Shown: positions 17,113 to 26,026 of the stretch, piece after piece | How the letters are laid out: each line of letters begins with the position of its first letter | Numbering within the stretch: the first letter of the stretch is position 1 | Assembly: GCA_045577615.1 (NCBI GenBank) | Contig: JAZNIT010000047.1 | Coordinates: 1 to 64,000, forward strand | Origin: RGIG2206 sp045577615 | GTDB taxonomy: Bacteria > Bacillota > Clostridia > Oscillospirales > Acutalibacteraceae | DNA: 64,000 nucleotides | Reading direction: 5' to 3' | The notes under the pieces: model-generated | Told to the model about the DNA's origin: nothing | Databases searched by the model: none | The model's input: only the letters and a program-made list of their open reading frames with translations | Program-made: the position numbers and the translations under genes

Positions 17113-18399
17113 TTAAATCTCACCAAATTTATTCATTACCAAGCCGGTGATAAGCTTGGGATAGAAATAGGTGGATTTTTGAGGCATCTTCTCACCTGCG
17201 GCGGCTACGTCGCGGATTTCGCTGACGCGGGTGGGGTTCATTACAAAGCAACAGTTGGCCTCGCCGTTATCAACGGCGGCAACAGCCTCGGCAGCGTCAC
17301 GGGTGTAGGTGAGGTTAATCTGCTTTGCCATATTTTCTTTATCAATGCCCATAGCTCTTTCAAGCACGAGGGTATGAAGAACGTTAACGTCAAGACCCTT
17401 TAGAGCGGCGCTGCAATCGGCACAGACGGTGTCAAGCTCGGATGTGTCGTTGAGGGTGAGCATATACCACTTGTTGGCGCCCACATAGTATGCAAAGGCA
17501 GTTTTGCCCTGCTCGTAGGCTGCTTTAAGTGCAGGCAGCATATTCTCCGCACCGATTTGCTCAGCAATATCAAAGCTCTTTTGGCAAGCGGCAAGAACGG
17601 TTGATTGGTCATAATCGGCTACACCGCGAACAATTCTGTGGGTGGGAAAAACAACAAGACCGTCACTCTCCATAGCCACAAGCATCATCATAACGAAGTC
17701 GCAGGCGTCGCCCTCCACAGCCTTGCCCTGCTCGCGCAGATGGTTGCGGAAGTTGATGGAGGTTTCATATCTGTGGTGACCGTCGGCAATGTAAAGCTTG
17801 CGCGCATCAAACTGCTTGCACAGAGCGGCACACTCGGCCTTGTCGGTAACAATCCACAAGCTGTGGGTTACACCGTCGCCGTCGGTGAAGCACTGCACGG
17901 GCTCACCTGCTGAAAGGCGGTCGATGTTGGCAGAGGTGGCGCCGCCCTCGTCGTTATAGAGGGAGTAAATCTGACTGAAGTTGCACATGGTGGCATTCAT
18001 AAGATTGAAGCGGTCAGCCTTTGCCTTTGACAAGGTTTCCTCATGAGGGAGAACAATGCCCTTTGAAAATTCTTCGATGTGGACGCGAGCAATTATGCCT
18101 TTGAACTCATACTCTTTGCCGTCGACGGTGAAGCGCTCGCCGTAGATGTAGAGGGCCTCGTCACGGTCGGTTGCCAGAGCTCCGTCGGCCAAAAAGCCCT
18201 TGAGGGTTTGGGCGGCGGTGGCATAGCAGTCCTCACCTTCGCGAGGAAGCTCCAAACGGATGATGTTGTGCTCATTTTGTGCGATGTATGCAAGGCGCTC
18301 AGCCTCGCTGATAATATCGTAAGGGGGGCAGCAAAGTTGTGATATTTCGCCTGCTTTGGGTGTGAAACGCAATGCGCCAAAGGGTTTGATTTGTGCCAT
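17113..18399 (-). CDS. DUF1015 family protein
   Basis: This is a cytoplasmic protein of the DUF1015 family, for which I know no firmly established activity. The 428 residues carry the family landmarks LCCPPYDIIS near residue 25, LPHEETLSKAKADR, LYIADGHHRYETS and NPTRVSEIRDVAAAGEKMPQKSTYFYPK near the end. A GTG at 18408 overlaps the ribosome site GGAGTG, so the ATG at 18399 is taken as the start. It is the first gene of a two-gene unit with the membrane protein ending at 16640. Confidence 0.85.
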   Translation of the reverse strand: MAQIKPFGALRFTPKAGEISQLCCPPYDIISEAERLAYIAQNEHNIIRLELPREGEDCYATAAQTLKGFLADGALATDRDEALYIYGERFTVDGKEYEFKGIIARVHIEEFSKGIVLPHEETLSKAKADRFNLMNATMCNFSQIYSLYNDEGGATSANIDRLSAGEPVQCFTDGDGVTHSLWIVTDKAECAALCKQFDARKLYIADGHHRYETSINFRNHLREQGKAVEGDACDFVMMMLVAMESDGLVVFPTHRIVRGVADYDQSTVLAACQKSFDIAEQIGAENMLPALKAAYEQGKTAFAYYVGANKWYMLTLNDTSELDTVCADCSAALKGLDVNVLHTLVLERAMGIDKENMAKQINLTYTRDAAEAVAAVDNGEANCCFVMNPTRVSEIRDVAAAGEKMPQKSTYFYPKLITGLVMNKFGEI

Positions 18400-18433
18400 A
18401 ATAATCACTCCATACAGTTTATTTATACGGTTA

Positions 18434-18462
18434 ATTTTATTCTATATAAGCGGTCAAGTCAA
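18434..18462 (-). promoter_or_regulatory. Promoter of the DUF1015 unit
   Basis: On the minus strand TTGACT (18457-18462), 17 bases and TAAAAT (18434-18439) lie about 35 bases before the start codon. Confidence 0.75.
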
Positions 18463-18493
18463 GAGGCAATCGGTTTATTTTTGAAAGAATGAG

Positions 18494-18530
18494 AAAAACC
18501 ACCCAAATCACTTTGGATTGGGTGGTTTTT
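18494..18530 (-). terminator. Terminator of the ABC exporter operon
   Basis: AAAAACCACCCAA pairs with TTGGGTGGTTTTT. Read on the minus strand a T run follows, 27 bases past the stop of the second exporter subunit. Confidence 0.85.
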
Positions 18531-18556
18531 GGGTTGATGTTATTAATCTTTCTCCT

Positions 18557-20356
18557 TTAATTAAACTGCGAATAATATAACGAATAATAAAAGCCACCTT
18601 GATTTATAAGTTCGTTATGGTTGCCCTGCTCTATAATTGCGCCATCCTTTACCACCAAAATAGTATATGCTTTTTGAATGGTTGAAAGTCGGTGGGCAAT
18701 GATAAAGCAGGTTTTATTTTCCATAAGAGCGGTCATTGCGTTTTGAATTTGTATCTCGGTGCGAGAGTCAACGTTTGAGGTAGCCTCGTCCAGAATTAGT
18801 ATGGGCGCCTTTGAAAGAAAGGCACGGGCAATGGTGATAAGCTGTTTTTGGCCCTTTGAGATGTTTACGCCGTCATCCGAAAGCAGGGTGTTATACCCTT
18901 CGGGTAAGCTTTCGATAAAGGTGTCAATCTTGGCGGCCTTGGCGGCCTCGTATACCTCGTCGGGTGTTGCATCCTCTCTGCCGTAGACAATGTTATCATA
19001 TATCGTACCGCAGAAAAGCCACGTGTCCTGAAGCACCATATTAAAGGCAAGGCGCAAGTCCGAACGCTTTAATTCCACCGACGGTATGCCGTCTATCAGA
19101 ATTTCGCCGCTGTTAATATCGTAAAACCGCATAAGCAAATTGATAATGGTGGTTTTGCCTGCACCCGTAGGGCCAACTATTGCCACCGTTTGTCCCTTTT
19201 TGGCGTTTACCGATAGGTTTTTTAACACGGTTTTTTCCGGGGTATAACCGAAGGTTACGTTGTTAAGCACGACGTCGCCTTGAACGGTTTTGAGTTCTTT
19301 TGCATCCTTTACGTCTTCCTTTTCGGGATTTTCATCAAGAATAGCAAACACGCGCTCTGCCGCAGAAAATGCCGACTGAATTTCGTGAAGGATATTGGAA
19401 AACTCGTTTATGGGGCCTGCAAACTTTCTTGAATACTGCACGAACTGTGCCACACCGCCCAGGGTGATGAAAAATGCAGATGCGGCAAGAATGGTGCCGT
19501 TTTGCGAGAACATATAGAGAATTCCGCCCATAATCGCTACGAGAGTCAGCGAAATATTGTTGATAAGGTTTATGGTCGGGAAAAGCAATGCGGCATTATA
19601 CTCTGCCTTGTAGAAGGCATCCATCGCTTCGTCGTTTATTTTGTTAAACTGTGCCGAAACAACCTCTTCGGAACCGTATGCAGAAATGGTGCGAGAACCG
19701 GTCAGCATCTCTTCTGCAAAGCCGTTCAGCTCGCCGTATTTTTTGGCACGCTTTGAAAACAGAGGCCGCACCTTTTTTGAGCGGTAGCGCGTGAAAAGCA
19801 GTGATGCCGGAACGGTTAAAACGAATATCAGTATCATTGGCTTTGATATCTGCCACATAAAAATCAACGAGCCGACAACGGTATAAAGGCTGGTCATTAT
19901 TTGAATTAAATCGTGGGAAAGAGTGCTGTTTATAGTGTCGATATCGTAGGACAGGTGGCTGATGATATCGCCTGTTGCGTGGGTGTCAAAATAATTAACG
20001 GGAAGAGTGGTTAGCTTTTCGAACACCTGCTTTCGCATTTTGTAAATAATTCTTTGGCTTAGTTGTATCATAACAACCGAAAGGACATATGAAAGCAGTG
20101 CAGATACTACGTAGCAGCCGAGCATATATCCGATGTTTTTCCATACAGTCGGGAAATCCACACCGCTTGAAAACTCGATGGCATCAATGGCCGCTCCCGA
20201 GTATCTGGGGCCCAAAAGTGACAACTGGTTTGCTCCAAGGGTTAAGAGCAGCGCTATTATAAACAACGGCCATTGCTGCAGCACATATTTGCTGAGCCTG
20301 AAAAATACCTTTTTGGATTTTTTGCCTTTTTTGTTTTTTTCACTCAAGGAAAGCAC
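18557..20356 (-). CDS. ABC exporter half-transporter, consensus-ATPase Walker side
   Basis: This type IV ABC exporter subunit has six N-terminal membrane helices and an ATPase domain. Walker A is GPTGAGKTT, Walker B is ILILDEATSNVD with its catalytic Glu, and the switch His is present in IIAHRLS. The signature is ISKGQKQ instead of LSGGQ. The upstream partner has the complementary defects, so the two almost certainly form an asymmetric heterodimer of the TM287/288, BmrCD or LmrCD kind. The GTG start lies 17 bases inside the partner gene, so translation is probably coupled. The substrate is unknown, with a drug or lipid likely. Confidence 0.9.
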   Translation of the reverse strand: MLSLSEKNKKGKKSKKVFFRLSKYVLQQWPLFIIALLLTLGANQLSLLGPRYSGAAIDAIEFSSGVDFPTVWKNIGYMLGCYVVSALLSYVLSVVMIQLSQRIIYKMRKQVFEKLTTLPVNYFDTHATGDIISHLSYDIDTINSTLSHDLIQIMTSLYTVVGSLIFMWQISKPMILIFVLTVPASLLFTRYRSKKVRPLFSKRAKKYGELNGFAEEMLTGSRTISAYGSEEVVSAQFNKINDEAMDAFYKAEYNAALLFPTINLINNISLTLVAIMGGILYMFSQNGTILAASAFFITLGGVAQFVQYSRKFAGPINEFSNILHEIQSAFSAAERVFAILDENPEKEDVKDAKELKTVQGDVVLNNVTFGYTPEKTVLKNLSVNAKKGQTVAIVGPTGAGKTTIINLLMRFYDINSGEILIDGIPSVELKRSDLRLAFNMVLQDTWLFCGTIYDNIVYGREDATPDEVYEAAKAAKIDTFIESLPEGYNTLLSDDGVNISKGQKQLITIARAFLSKAPILILDEATSNVDSRTEIQIQNAMTALMENKTCFIIAHRLSTIQKAYTILVVKDGAIIEQGNHNELINQGGFYYSLYYSQFN

Positions 20357-22058
20357 CCCCCATCTGAGAATCGCTTATCTCTTTATACTCGGCGCAGTTT
20401 TCAATCAGCTCTTCGTGCTTGCCGCAGCCGATAATCTCGCCGTTATCAACAACAAGAATAAGGTCGCAATTTTTAACCGAGCTCACTCGCTGTGCAATAG
20501 TTATAACGGTGGAATCGGGGATGTCTTTTGCAAGCGCTCCACGTAAATTGGCATCGGTTTTGTAGTCCAGCGCCGACGAAGAATCGTCAAGAATAAGTAT
20601 ATCGGGGTGTCCTGCTATGGCACGTGAAATAAGCAGTCTTTGGCGTTGACCGCCCGAAAGATTGGTGCCGCCCGTTGTAACCTTGTGGGAATATCCGTCT
20701 GAAAAGGAGGAGATGTATTCGTGGGCCTGTGCGGTTTTTGCCGCTGCGACCACCTCTTCACTTGTGATATTACGGCCAAATCGGATGTTTTCTTCTATGG
20801 TGTCTGCATGGATAAAATCGTTTTGGAATACTACACCAAACATGGCGGTAAGCTCATCCTTGGAATAAGAACGGATATCTTTTCCGTCAATGCGAACTGT
20901 GCCCGAATCGGCGTCGTAAAAGCGCATCAGCAGGCGTAAGATGGTGGATTTTCCGCTTCCGGTGGCACCGATGATACCAAGGGATTCCCCTCGTTTTAAT
21001 GCAAAGGATATATCTTTTAGGTTGTTCTTTTTGCCCAAATACGAAAAGTTTACCTTTTCAAAGCAAATATGATAGGCTGCGTCACCCTTGCCGTCATCAG
21101 GGATAACTGTAAGCTCGTTTCGTTCTTCCATAACCCCTGAAATTCGTTTGGCAGAGGCGGCGCATTTTGTATACATAACAAACATACGGGAGAGCGACAT
21201 CATTGCCATAGATATAAGCGTGAAATATTGCATAAATGCAATAACTGTTGTTGCGGATGACGTTTTGTTAGCTACAAAAAAGGCGCTGAAGGCTACAACC
21301 GCGACAATTCCGATATTCATAAGCAGCGTCATAATCGGATTGACAACGCCCATAATTATGCCTGCTTTTGCCTCGTTTTTGCGAAGCGCAATATTAGCCT
21401 TATCGTAACGGGAGTTTTCGTAATCAACCTTTGACAGTGCCTTTATAACGCGAATGCCTTGAGCATCCTCACGAACCACTCTGACCATACCGTCCACCGA
21501 TTGTTGAACGGTTGAGTAAAGCGGAACACCCCTTTTTGAAATGCTGTAAACCACGATAAAAATAAGGGGCAGAGTTGCAATCATAACAAGGGCTAATTTT
21601 CTGTCCATTACAAGTGTTATGAGCGAGCCGCCAAGCAAAAGAATGGGGGCGCGTATGCCCATTCTTTGCATCATACCGATAAAATTCTGCACGTTGTAGG
21701 TGTCAGAGGTGATTCTTGATTCCAGCGACGGGATGGTGAATCTGTCAATACTTCTTGCCGAGAGACGGAGTGTTCGTGAAAACAGCTCTTTTCTCATACG
21801 GGTTGAGAATATCATTGTGGTTTTGGCCGCCATTCGGTTGGCAATGATATTGCCAAGTGCTGCAATTACGGCGCAAATCGCCATAAGAATGCCGAAGAAT
21901 AAAATGCGGCTTATGCTGCCTGTTTCGATCACGTTTTCTAAGATGTAGCTTAGTAAAAACGGAATGATAAGCTCGGCAACTGTGCCGATGATTTTTATTG
22001 CTGTGCCTGCCGCTATACGAGAGCGCAGAGGCTTTAAAAATTCAAATACCCACTTCAT
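20340..22058 (-). CDS. ABC exporter half-transporter with degenerate ATP site
   Basis: This half-transporter has six membrane helices and an ATPase domain. Walker A is GATGSGKST and the signature is canonical LSGGQRQRL. The catalytic Glu after Walker B is Asp (LILDDSSSALD) and the switch His is Gln (IAQRVS). These are the changes of the non-hydrolysing site in heterodimeric exporters such as TAP1 or TM287. Its start overlaps the marR stop by four bases (ATGA), and its stop lies inside the next exporter gene. Regulation by the upstream MarR protein is expected. Confidence 0.9.
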   Translation of the reverse strand: MKWVFEFLKPLRSRIAAGTAIKIIGTVAELIIPFLLSYILENVIETGSISRILFFGILMAICAVIAALGNIIANRMAAKTTMIFSTRMRKELFSRTLRLSARSIDRFTIPSLESRITSDTYNVQNFIGMMQRMGIRAPILLLGGSLITLVMDRKLALVMIATLPLIFIVVYSISKRGVPLYSTVQQSVDGMVRVVREDAQGIRVIKALSKVDYENSRYDKANIALRKNEAKAGIIMGVVNPIMTLLMNIGIVAVVAFSAFFVANKTSSATTVIAFMQYFTLISMAMMSLSRMFVMYTKCAASAKRISGVMEERNELTVIPDDGKGDAAYHICFEKVNFSYLGKKNNLKDISFALKRGESLGIIGATGSGKSTILRLLMRFYDADSGTVRIDGKDIRSYSKDELTAMFGVVFQNDFIHADTIEENIRFGRNITSEEVVAAAKTAQAHEYISSFSDGYSHKVTTGGTNLSGGQRQRLLISRAIAGHPDILILDDSSSALDYKTDANLRGALAKDIPDSTVITIAQRVSSVKNCDLILVVDNGEIIGCGKHEELIENCAEYKEISDSQMGGAFLE

Positions 22059-22495
22059 TTGCTTTCCTCTTGGCTTTCCATAATCTCTCTTGCCTTTGTT
22101 TCCATCTGTTGCAAAACCTCATTAAAAACTTCAAGTCTGTTTTGCGGTATGCCTTCGGACAGCAATGACATCCAATCCATTGATGCCGCCTTGATTTCGG
22201 GCAGAACTGCCAGCATCTTTTCGGTTGGATAAACCGAAAACTGTCGCTTGTCGCTAGGTAACGATTTTCTTAAAATATATCCATTCTCTTCCAGGCAATT
22301 AAGATTTCTGGCAACGGTGCTTTTGTTCACACAAAGGTCTTTCGCAATCTCTTCCTGTGAGCGGCCGGGCTCTCGGCAAATGCAAAGCACGTAAGAATAA
22401 TGGCCGCTTTGCAGGTCATTTGCGGAGATTTTGCCGTGTCTGTAAACGGCTTGAGAACGACTTATGTTGTTAAGTGTTTTCATAAATTTCAGCAT
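22055..22495 (-). CDS. MarR family transcriptional repressor
   Basis: This 146-residue winged-helix regulator is the first gene of the exporter operon. The DNA-binding part, about 45-105, reads REPGRSQEEIAKDLCVNKSTVARN then LEENGYILRKSLPSDKRQFSVYPT, with the D-KR wing of the MarR family. The ATG has GAGGT eight bases upstream. A perfect palindrome overlaps the expected transcription start, so autoregulation together with the exporter is likely. The ligand is unknown. Confidence 0.9.
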   Translation of the reverse strand: MLKFMKTLNNISRSQAVYRHGKISANDLQSGHYSYVLCICREPGRSQEEIAKDLCVNKSTVARNLNCLEENGYILRKSLPSDKRQFSVYPTEKMLAVLPEIKAASMDWMSLLSEGIPQNRLEVFNEVLQQMETKAREIMESQEESK

Positions 22496-22517
22496 AATCT
22501 ATACCTCAATAAAAATT

Positions 22518-22577
22518 AGTTGCACAAGAAACTGTTGCGTATGCAACTATTATAGCAGATTGTCACAATTAAGTCAA
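22518..22577 (-). promoter_or_regulatory. marR-exporter promoter with operator
   Basis: TTGACT (22572-22577), 17 bases and TATAAT (22549-22554) on the minus strand form the promoter. Just downstream, at 22534-22547, is the perfect palindrome GTTGCATACGCAAC over the expected start site. A further TGCAACT half site at 22518-22524 forms a wider dyad with the first. This fits a MarR operator. Confidence 0.75.
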
Positions 22578-22584
22578 CGGGGGG

Positions 22585-22722
22585 GTGTTTGTGAGCCTTG
22601 CTTTTTTGATAGGGCTGTGCTACTATGAGATTGATGGTAAGATGTTTTATAAGAAAAAATTTGAGCTTGCGGCATTTGAGGCAAAGATTGCGGCCAATAA
22701 CCGCGTGGTAGATTTGCCTTGA
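22585..22722 (+). CDS. Possible small ORF or gene remnant (45 codons)
   Basis: A plus-strand frame opens with GTG codons at 22585 and 22591 behind a G-rich stretch and stops at 22720. It reads in part LIGLCYYEIDGKMFYKKKFE then LAAFEAKIAANN. No promoter is visible, and I do not recognise it. It may be the remnant of a longer gene. It is the only content of the 230-bp gap besides promoters. Confidence 0.15.
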   Translation: MFVSLAFLIGLCYYEIDGKMFYKKKFELAAFEAKIAANNRVVDLP

Positions 22723-22754
22723 TTTGACAATTTATCCGAGCCGTCATTCTTTCG

Positions 22755-22783
22755 TTTACTTTTAAAACATATTATGATATAAT
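22755..22783 (+). promoter_or_regulatory. Promoter of the GH3 gene
   Basis: TTTACT (22755-22760), 17 bases and a perfect TATAAT (22778-22783) lie about 30 bases before the GH3 start codon. Confidence 0.65.
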
Positions 22784-22814
22784 AATGTTAATTTTTGAAA
22801 AAGGAGCGTTCCTT

Positions 22815-24977
22815 ATGACAAATATTTATGAACTGTTACAGCAAATGACCATCGATGAAAAGATCGGTCAATTGGCGCAATATAACGCCAACGTTTTTCA
22901 CGAAACCGATGCAGACATAACCGGTCCCGCCATCCAGTTGGGGCTAAAAAAAGAAGATGTAAGTAAGGTGGGCAGTTGTCTGAACTTCCAAAGTGTGGAC
23001 GAAATGCGTGCCATTCAGGAGCGCCATTTGGCGGAGGACCGCAACAAGATCCCCATGCTCTTTATGATGGATGTCATTCACGGCTATCGCACCATTTTTC
23101 CCATTCCGCTAGCCTTGGGATGTTCGTTTGATACGGATTTGGTGGAAGAGTGCAGCAAAATGGCGGCAAAGGAAGCCTCGGCCAACGGCATTCAAGTTAC
23201 CTTTACCCCTATGGTGGACTACGTTCGTGATGCACGATGGGGCCGCGTAATGGAAACCTGCGGCGAGGAGCCCATGCTCAATTCTATGATGGGTGCAGCT
23301 CAGGTGCGCGCCTTCCAAGGAGAGGATTTGAAAAATCCCGACACATTGGCCACCTGCGTCAAACATTTTGCCGCTTACGGCGGCGCTGAAGCCGGCAGAG
23401 ATTACAACACCGTAGAGCTGTCTGAGCACGTTTTGCGCGAGTATTATCTGCCTGCCTACAAGGCCTGCATTGATGCGGGCACCACTATGCTAATGCCATC
23501 TTTTAACTCCCTCAACGGTGTTCCCTCCACCGCCAACACCTGGCTGATGAACGACCTTCTCAAAGACGAATGGGGCTTTGAGGGCGTAGTAATCAGCGAC
23601 TACAACGCTGTGGGTGAGCTGATCAATCACGGTGTGGCTGAGAACAAAAAAGAGGCAGCCCGTCTTGCCTTTAACTGCGGCTGCGATATTGAAATGTGCT
23701 CCAGCGCCTACTACCACCATTTGAAAGAATGGATTGAGGCAGGCGTATTTACCGAAGAACAGCTGGATAAAGCAGTACTGCGGATACTGAAACTTAAAGA
23801 GGCTCTCGGTCTGTTTGAAGATCCTTACAGGGATGCCTCGGCCGAAAAAGCCGAAGCCGCCGTACTTACCAAAGAAAATCGCGCCCTTGTTCGTCGTGCA
23901 GCAGCAGAATGCGCCGTATTGCTGAAAAACGAGGGAGTGCTTCCCTTCTCTAAAGATGTGAAGAAAGTTGCCCTCATCGGTCCTTTTGCCGACAATCACA
24001 GCATCATCGGTTTTTGGGCCTGCAACGGTATAGACGAAGAGAGCATTACAGTTGCCGAGGGTGTCAAAAACGCTCTGCCTGAGGCAGAGATCACTGTTGT
24101 CAAGGGTTGCGGCAACCACCATGGCGATGCCGACGAAAGCGGCTTTGATGCCGCCGTGGCCGCAGCAAAGGATGCAGACATCGTTATCCTCTGTTTGGGC
24201 GAACCTCAGAATTACAGCGGCGAGGGTAATTGCCGCACCGATTTGCGCCTGCCCGGTGTGCAGGAAAAGTTAGCAGCCGCTGTTGCCGCTGTTAACCCCA
24301 ACACTGCCGCCCTGCTGTTTAACGGCCGTCCGTTGGTGCTCACCGAGCTTAACAAAACCGTACCTGCAATATTGGATATGTGGTTCCCCGGCACCGAAGG
24401 TGGTAATGCAGCGGCTGATCTGCTTTTCGGCGAGGTAAACCCCGCAGGTAAGCTGACTATGTCCTTCCCCAAGGCAAGCGGTCAGTGCCCCATTTATTAC
24501 AACCACACCTCCACCGGCCGTGCCAAGAGTGTGAAAAAAGAGGACGTGCATTGCCCCTATTGCTCCAACTACATAGATTGCGGCAATATGCCCCTCTTCC
24601 CCTTCGGATTCGGCCTGTCTTACAGCGATATTTCCTACGAAGATCTCACTCTGGACAAAGAACAGATCACCGATTCCGACACCTTGCAGGTCACCGTTAC
24701 CGTTAAAAATAATTCTTCCCGCCCCGCCAAGGAGACGGTGCAGCTATATATGAGAGATGTGGTTGCCTCTAACGTGCGCCCCGTTCAACAGCTCATCGCC
24801 TTTGAGAAAACGGAACTTGCGGCAGGCGAAACCAAAAAGATTGTCTTCACCGTCAGCGAGCCGATGCTCCGTTTTTGGAACAACGAGCAAAAGCACGTTT
24901 CCGAAAAGGGCAAATTTACGCTTTCTACCGGATGTGCTGACCGCCTGCTCCACACCAAAGAATTTTATTTGATCTAA
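22815..24977 (+). CDS. GH3 family beta-glucosidase
   Basis: This retaining beta-glucosidase or beta-xylosidase hydrolyses short beta-linked oligosaccharides. The 720 residues show the GH3 barrel with KHFAAYGGAEAGRDYN and the nucleophile motif GVVISDYNAV (Asp near residue 262), the second alpha/beta domain, and a C-terminal fibronectin-III-like domain (TVKNNSSRPAKETVQLYMRD). There is no signal peptide, so it should act in the cytoplasm on imported sugars. The frame extends ten codons upstream, but AAGGAG eight bases before the ATG at 22815 fixes the start. It is a single-gene unit with its own promoter and terminator. Confidence 0.93.
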   Translation: MTNIYELLQQMTIDEKIGQLAQYNANVFHETDADITGPAIQLGLKKEDVSKVGSCLNFQSVDEMRAIQERHLAEDRNKIPMLFMMDVIHGYRTIFPIPLALGCSFDTDLVEECSKMAAKEASANGIQVTFTPMVDYVRDARWGRVMETCGEEPMLNSMMGAAQVRAFQGEDLKNPDTLATCVKHFAAYGGAEAGRDYNTVELSEHVLREYYLPAYKACIDAGTTMLMPSFNSLNGVPSTANTWLMNDLLKDEWGFEGVVISDYNAVGELINHGVAENKKEAARLAFNCGCDIEMCSSAYYHHLKEWIEAGVFTEEQLDKAVLRILKLKEALGLFEDPYRDASAEKAEAAVLTKENRALVRRAAAECAVLLKNEGVLPFSKDVKKVALIGPFADNHSIIGFWACNGIDEESITVAEGVKNALPEAEITVVKGCGNHHGDADESGFDAAVAAAKDADIVILCLGEPQNYSGEGNCRTDLRLPGVQEKLAAAVAAVNPNTAALLFNGRPLVLTELNKTVPAILDMWFPGTEGGNAAADLLFGEVNPAGKLTMSFPKASGQCPIYYNHTSTGRAKSVKKEDVHCPYCSNYIDCGNMPLFPFGFGLSYSDISYEDLTLDKEQITDSDTLQVTVTVKNNSSRPAKETVQLYMRDVVASNVRPVQQLIAFEKTELAAGETKKIVFTVSEPMLRFWNNEQKHVSEKGKFTLSTGCADRLLHTKEFYLI

Positions 24978-24980
24978 AGC

Positions 24981-25020
24981 AACACCCCTTGTAATCCACG
25001 GATTACAAGGGGTGTTTTTT
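24981..25020. terminator. Terminator shared by the GH3 and TetR genes
   Basis: The arms AACACCCCTTGTAATCC and GGATTACAAGGGGTGTT are perfect complements, followed by TTTT on the plus strand. The convergent tetR gene ends inside its T run. Confidence 0.9.
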
Positions 25021-25537
25021 ATCGACCTCTGTATTCTTTTTTTATGACCTCTGCCATTTCTTCGGGAGATTCCTGACATCCCCCCGAAAGCCATAGCTTA
25101 ATAATGGCGTTTAGACCGTTTCTAAAAAATTCAATATGATATTTGATGTTACTGTCAATATGTTCTTGTTCGGCTCGTCTTGTATCATATATCGAAACAA
25201 GGTGTTTGTCATCATAACACAGTTTGAAATATGTTTTATAGAAAATCTGATTTTCCTTGATATGTGTAAACATCTTAAGTGCACCACTACGTTTATTAAA
25301 ATAATCATAATTGGCAAAAAGATTACTGAACTCATTTTCGAGTTTTTCTCTCGTTTTATCGGCAAGATCGAATATATCAATGTAGTTTGCATAAAAGGTA
25401 CTGCGGTTCAATTTTGTCATTTTAATGAGGTCTGAAACAGTAATATCCTTAATTTCGCGGGTTTGAAGTAAATCTACAAACGCCTTTTCTATTTTCTCTT
25501 GTGACTCCCTGCGCCGCTTGTTGTTCTTTACATTCAT
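25019..25537 (-). CDS. TetR family transcriptional regulator
   Basis: This 172-residue regulator has an N-terminal TetR helix-turn-helix (about residues 10-57), with ITVSDLIKMTKLNRSTFYANY closely matching the family core. The helical ligand-binding part resembles the DhaS-like group. It is divergent from two membrane-protein genes, and paired 9-base motifs flank the promoter region between them. It is therefore probably their local repressor and represses itself. No inducer can be guessed. Confidence 0.88.
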   Translation of the reverse strand: MNVKNNKRRRESQEKIEKAFVDLLQTREIKDITVSDLIKMTKLNRSTFYANYIDIFDLADKTREKLENEFSNLFANYDYFNKRSGALKMFTHIKENQIFYKTYFKLCYDDKHLVSIYDTRRAEQEHIDSNIKYHIEFFRNGLNAIIKLWLSGGCQESPEEMAEVIKKEYRGR

Positions 25538-25554
25538 AACAATTCTCCATTATT

Positions 25555-25636
25555 CCAACACTTATCGTTTGATTGTTGATTGTTTTGCTTTTGCAAAAAT
25601 ATTATACTTTAAATGCAATAAGAATACAAGTGTTGG
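25555..25636. promoter_or_regulatory. tetR promoter region bracketed by two 9-base motifs
   Basis: On the minus strand TTGTAT, 17 bases and TATAAT form a tetR promoter. CCAACACTT at 25555-25563 and its reverse complement AAGTGTTGG at 25628-25636 bracket it, with centres 73 bases apart. One abuts the -35 region and the other lies in the tetR leader. They could be TetR operator half sites. The plus-strand promoter is not clear. Confidence 0.45.
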
Positions 25637-25657
25637 TTTAATGAAAGGAGAATTCAA

Positions 25658-26026
25658 ATGAAAAAGAGTAGTTTTGTTGCACTCATTATGGGAACTGTAA
25701 GTGGGGTGCTTTTTGCACTTGGTATGTGTATGGCACTTCTGCCGGAATGGAACGCTTTTAAAGAAGGCATTATTTTCGGCGCTATCGGTATCGTGCTTAG
25801 CATTATCACGGTGCTTATCTGGTGCAAGATGGAAAACAAGCAGCTGCCGAAAATTAACGGTAAAAATCTTTTCCGTTCTATTTACGCCGTCATTGCCGCT
25901 TTAGTGCTTGGCGTAGGTATGTGTATGTGCCTTGTGTGGGAGCTAATCGTTTGGGGCACACTCGTCGGTTTGCTTGGTATCATTATGCTGATTGCCCTCA
26001 TTCCGATGATTAAAGGTATCAAATGA
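25658..26026 (+). CDS. Small four-helix membrane protein, TetR-linked
   Basis: I do not recognise the family. The 122-residue protein has four hydrophobic stretches, two of them carrying similar short motifs (LFALGMCMALL and LGVGMCMCLVW), which suggests an internal duplication of a two-helix unit. The ATG follows AAAGGAG. Its stop overlaps the start of the next gene (ATGA), so the two are translated together. Confidence 0.7.
   Translation: MKKSSFVALIMGTVSGVLFALGMCMALLPEWNAFKEGIIFGAIGIVLSIITVLIWCKMENKQLPKINGKNLFRSIYAVIAALVLGVGMCMCLVWELIVWGTLVGLLGIIMLIALIPMIKGIK

Noticed and set aside
25555..25636. Strong plus-strand promoter for the TetR-linked membrane genes
   Set aside because: No -35/-10 pair with 16-18-base spacing was convincing on the plus strand.
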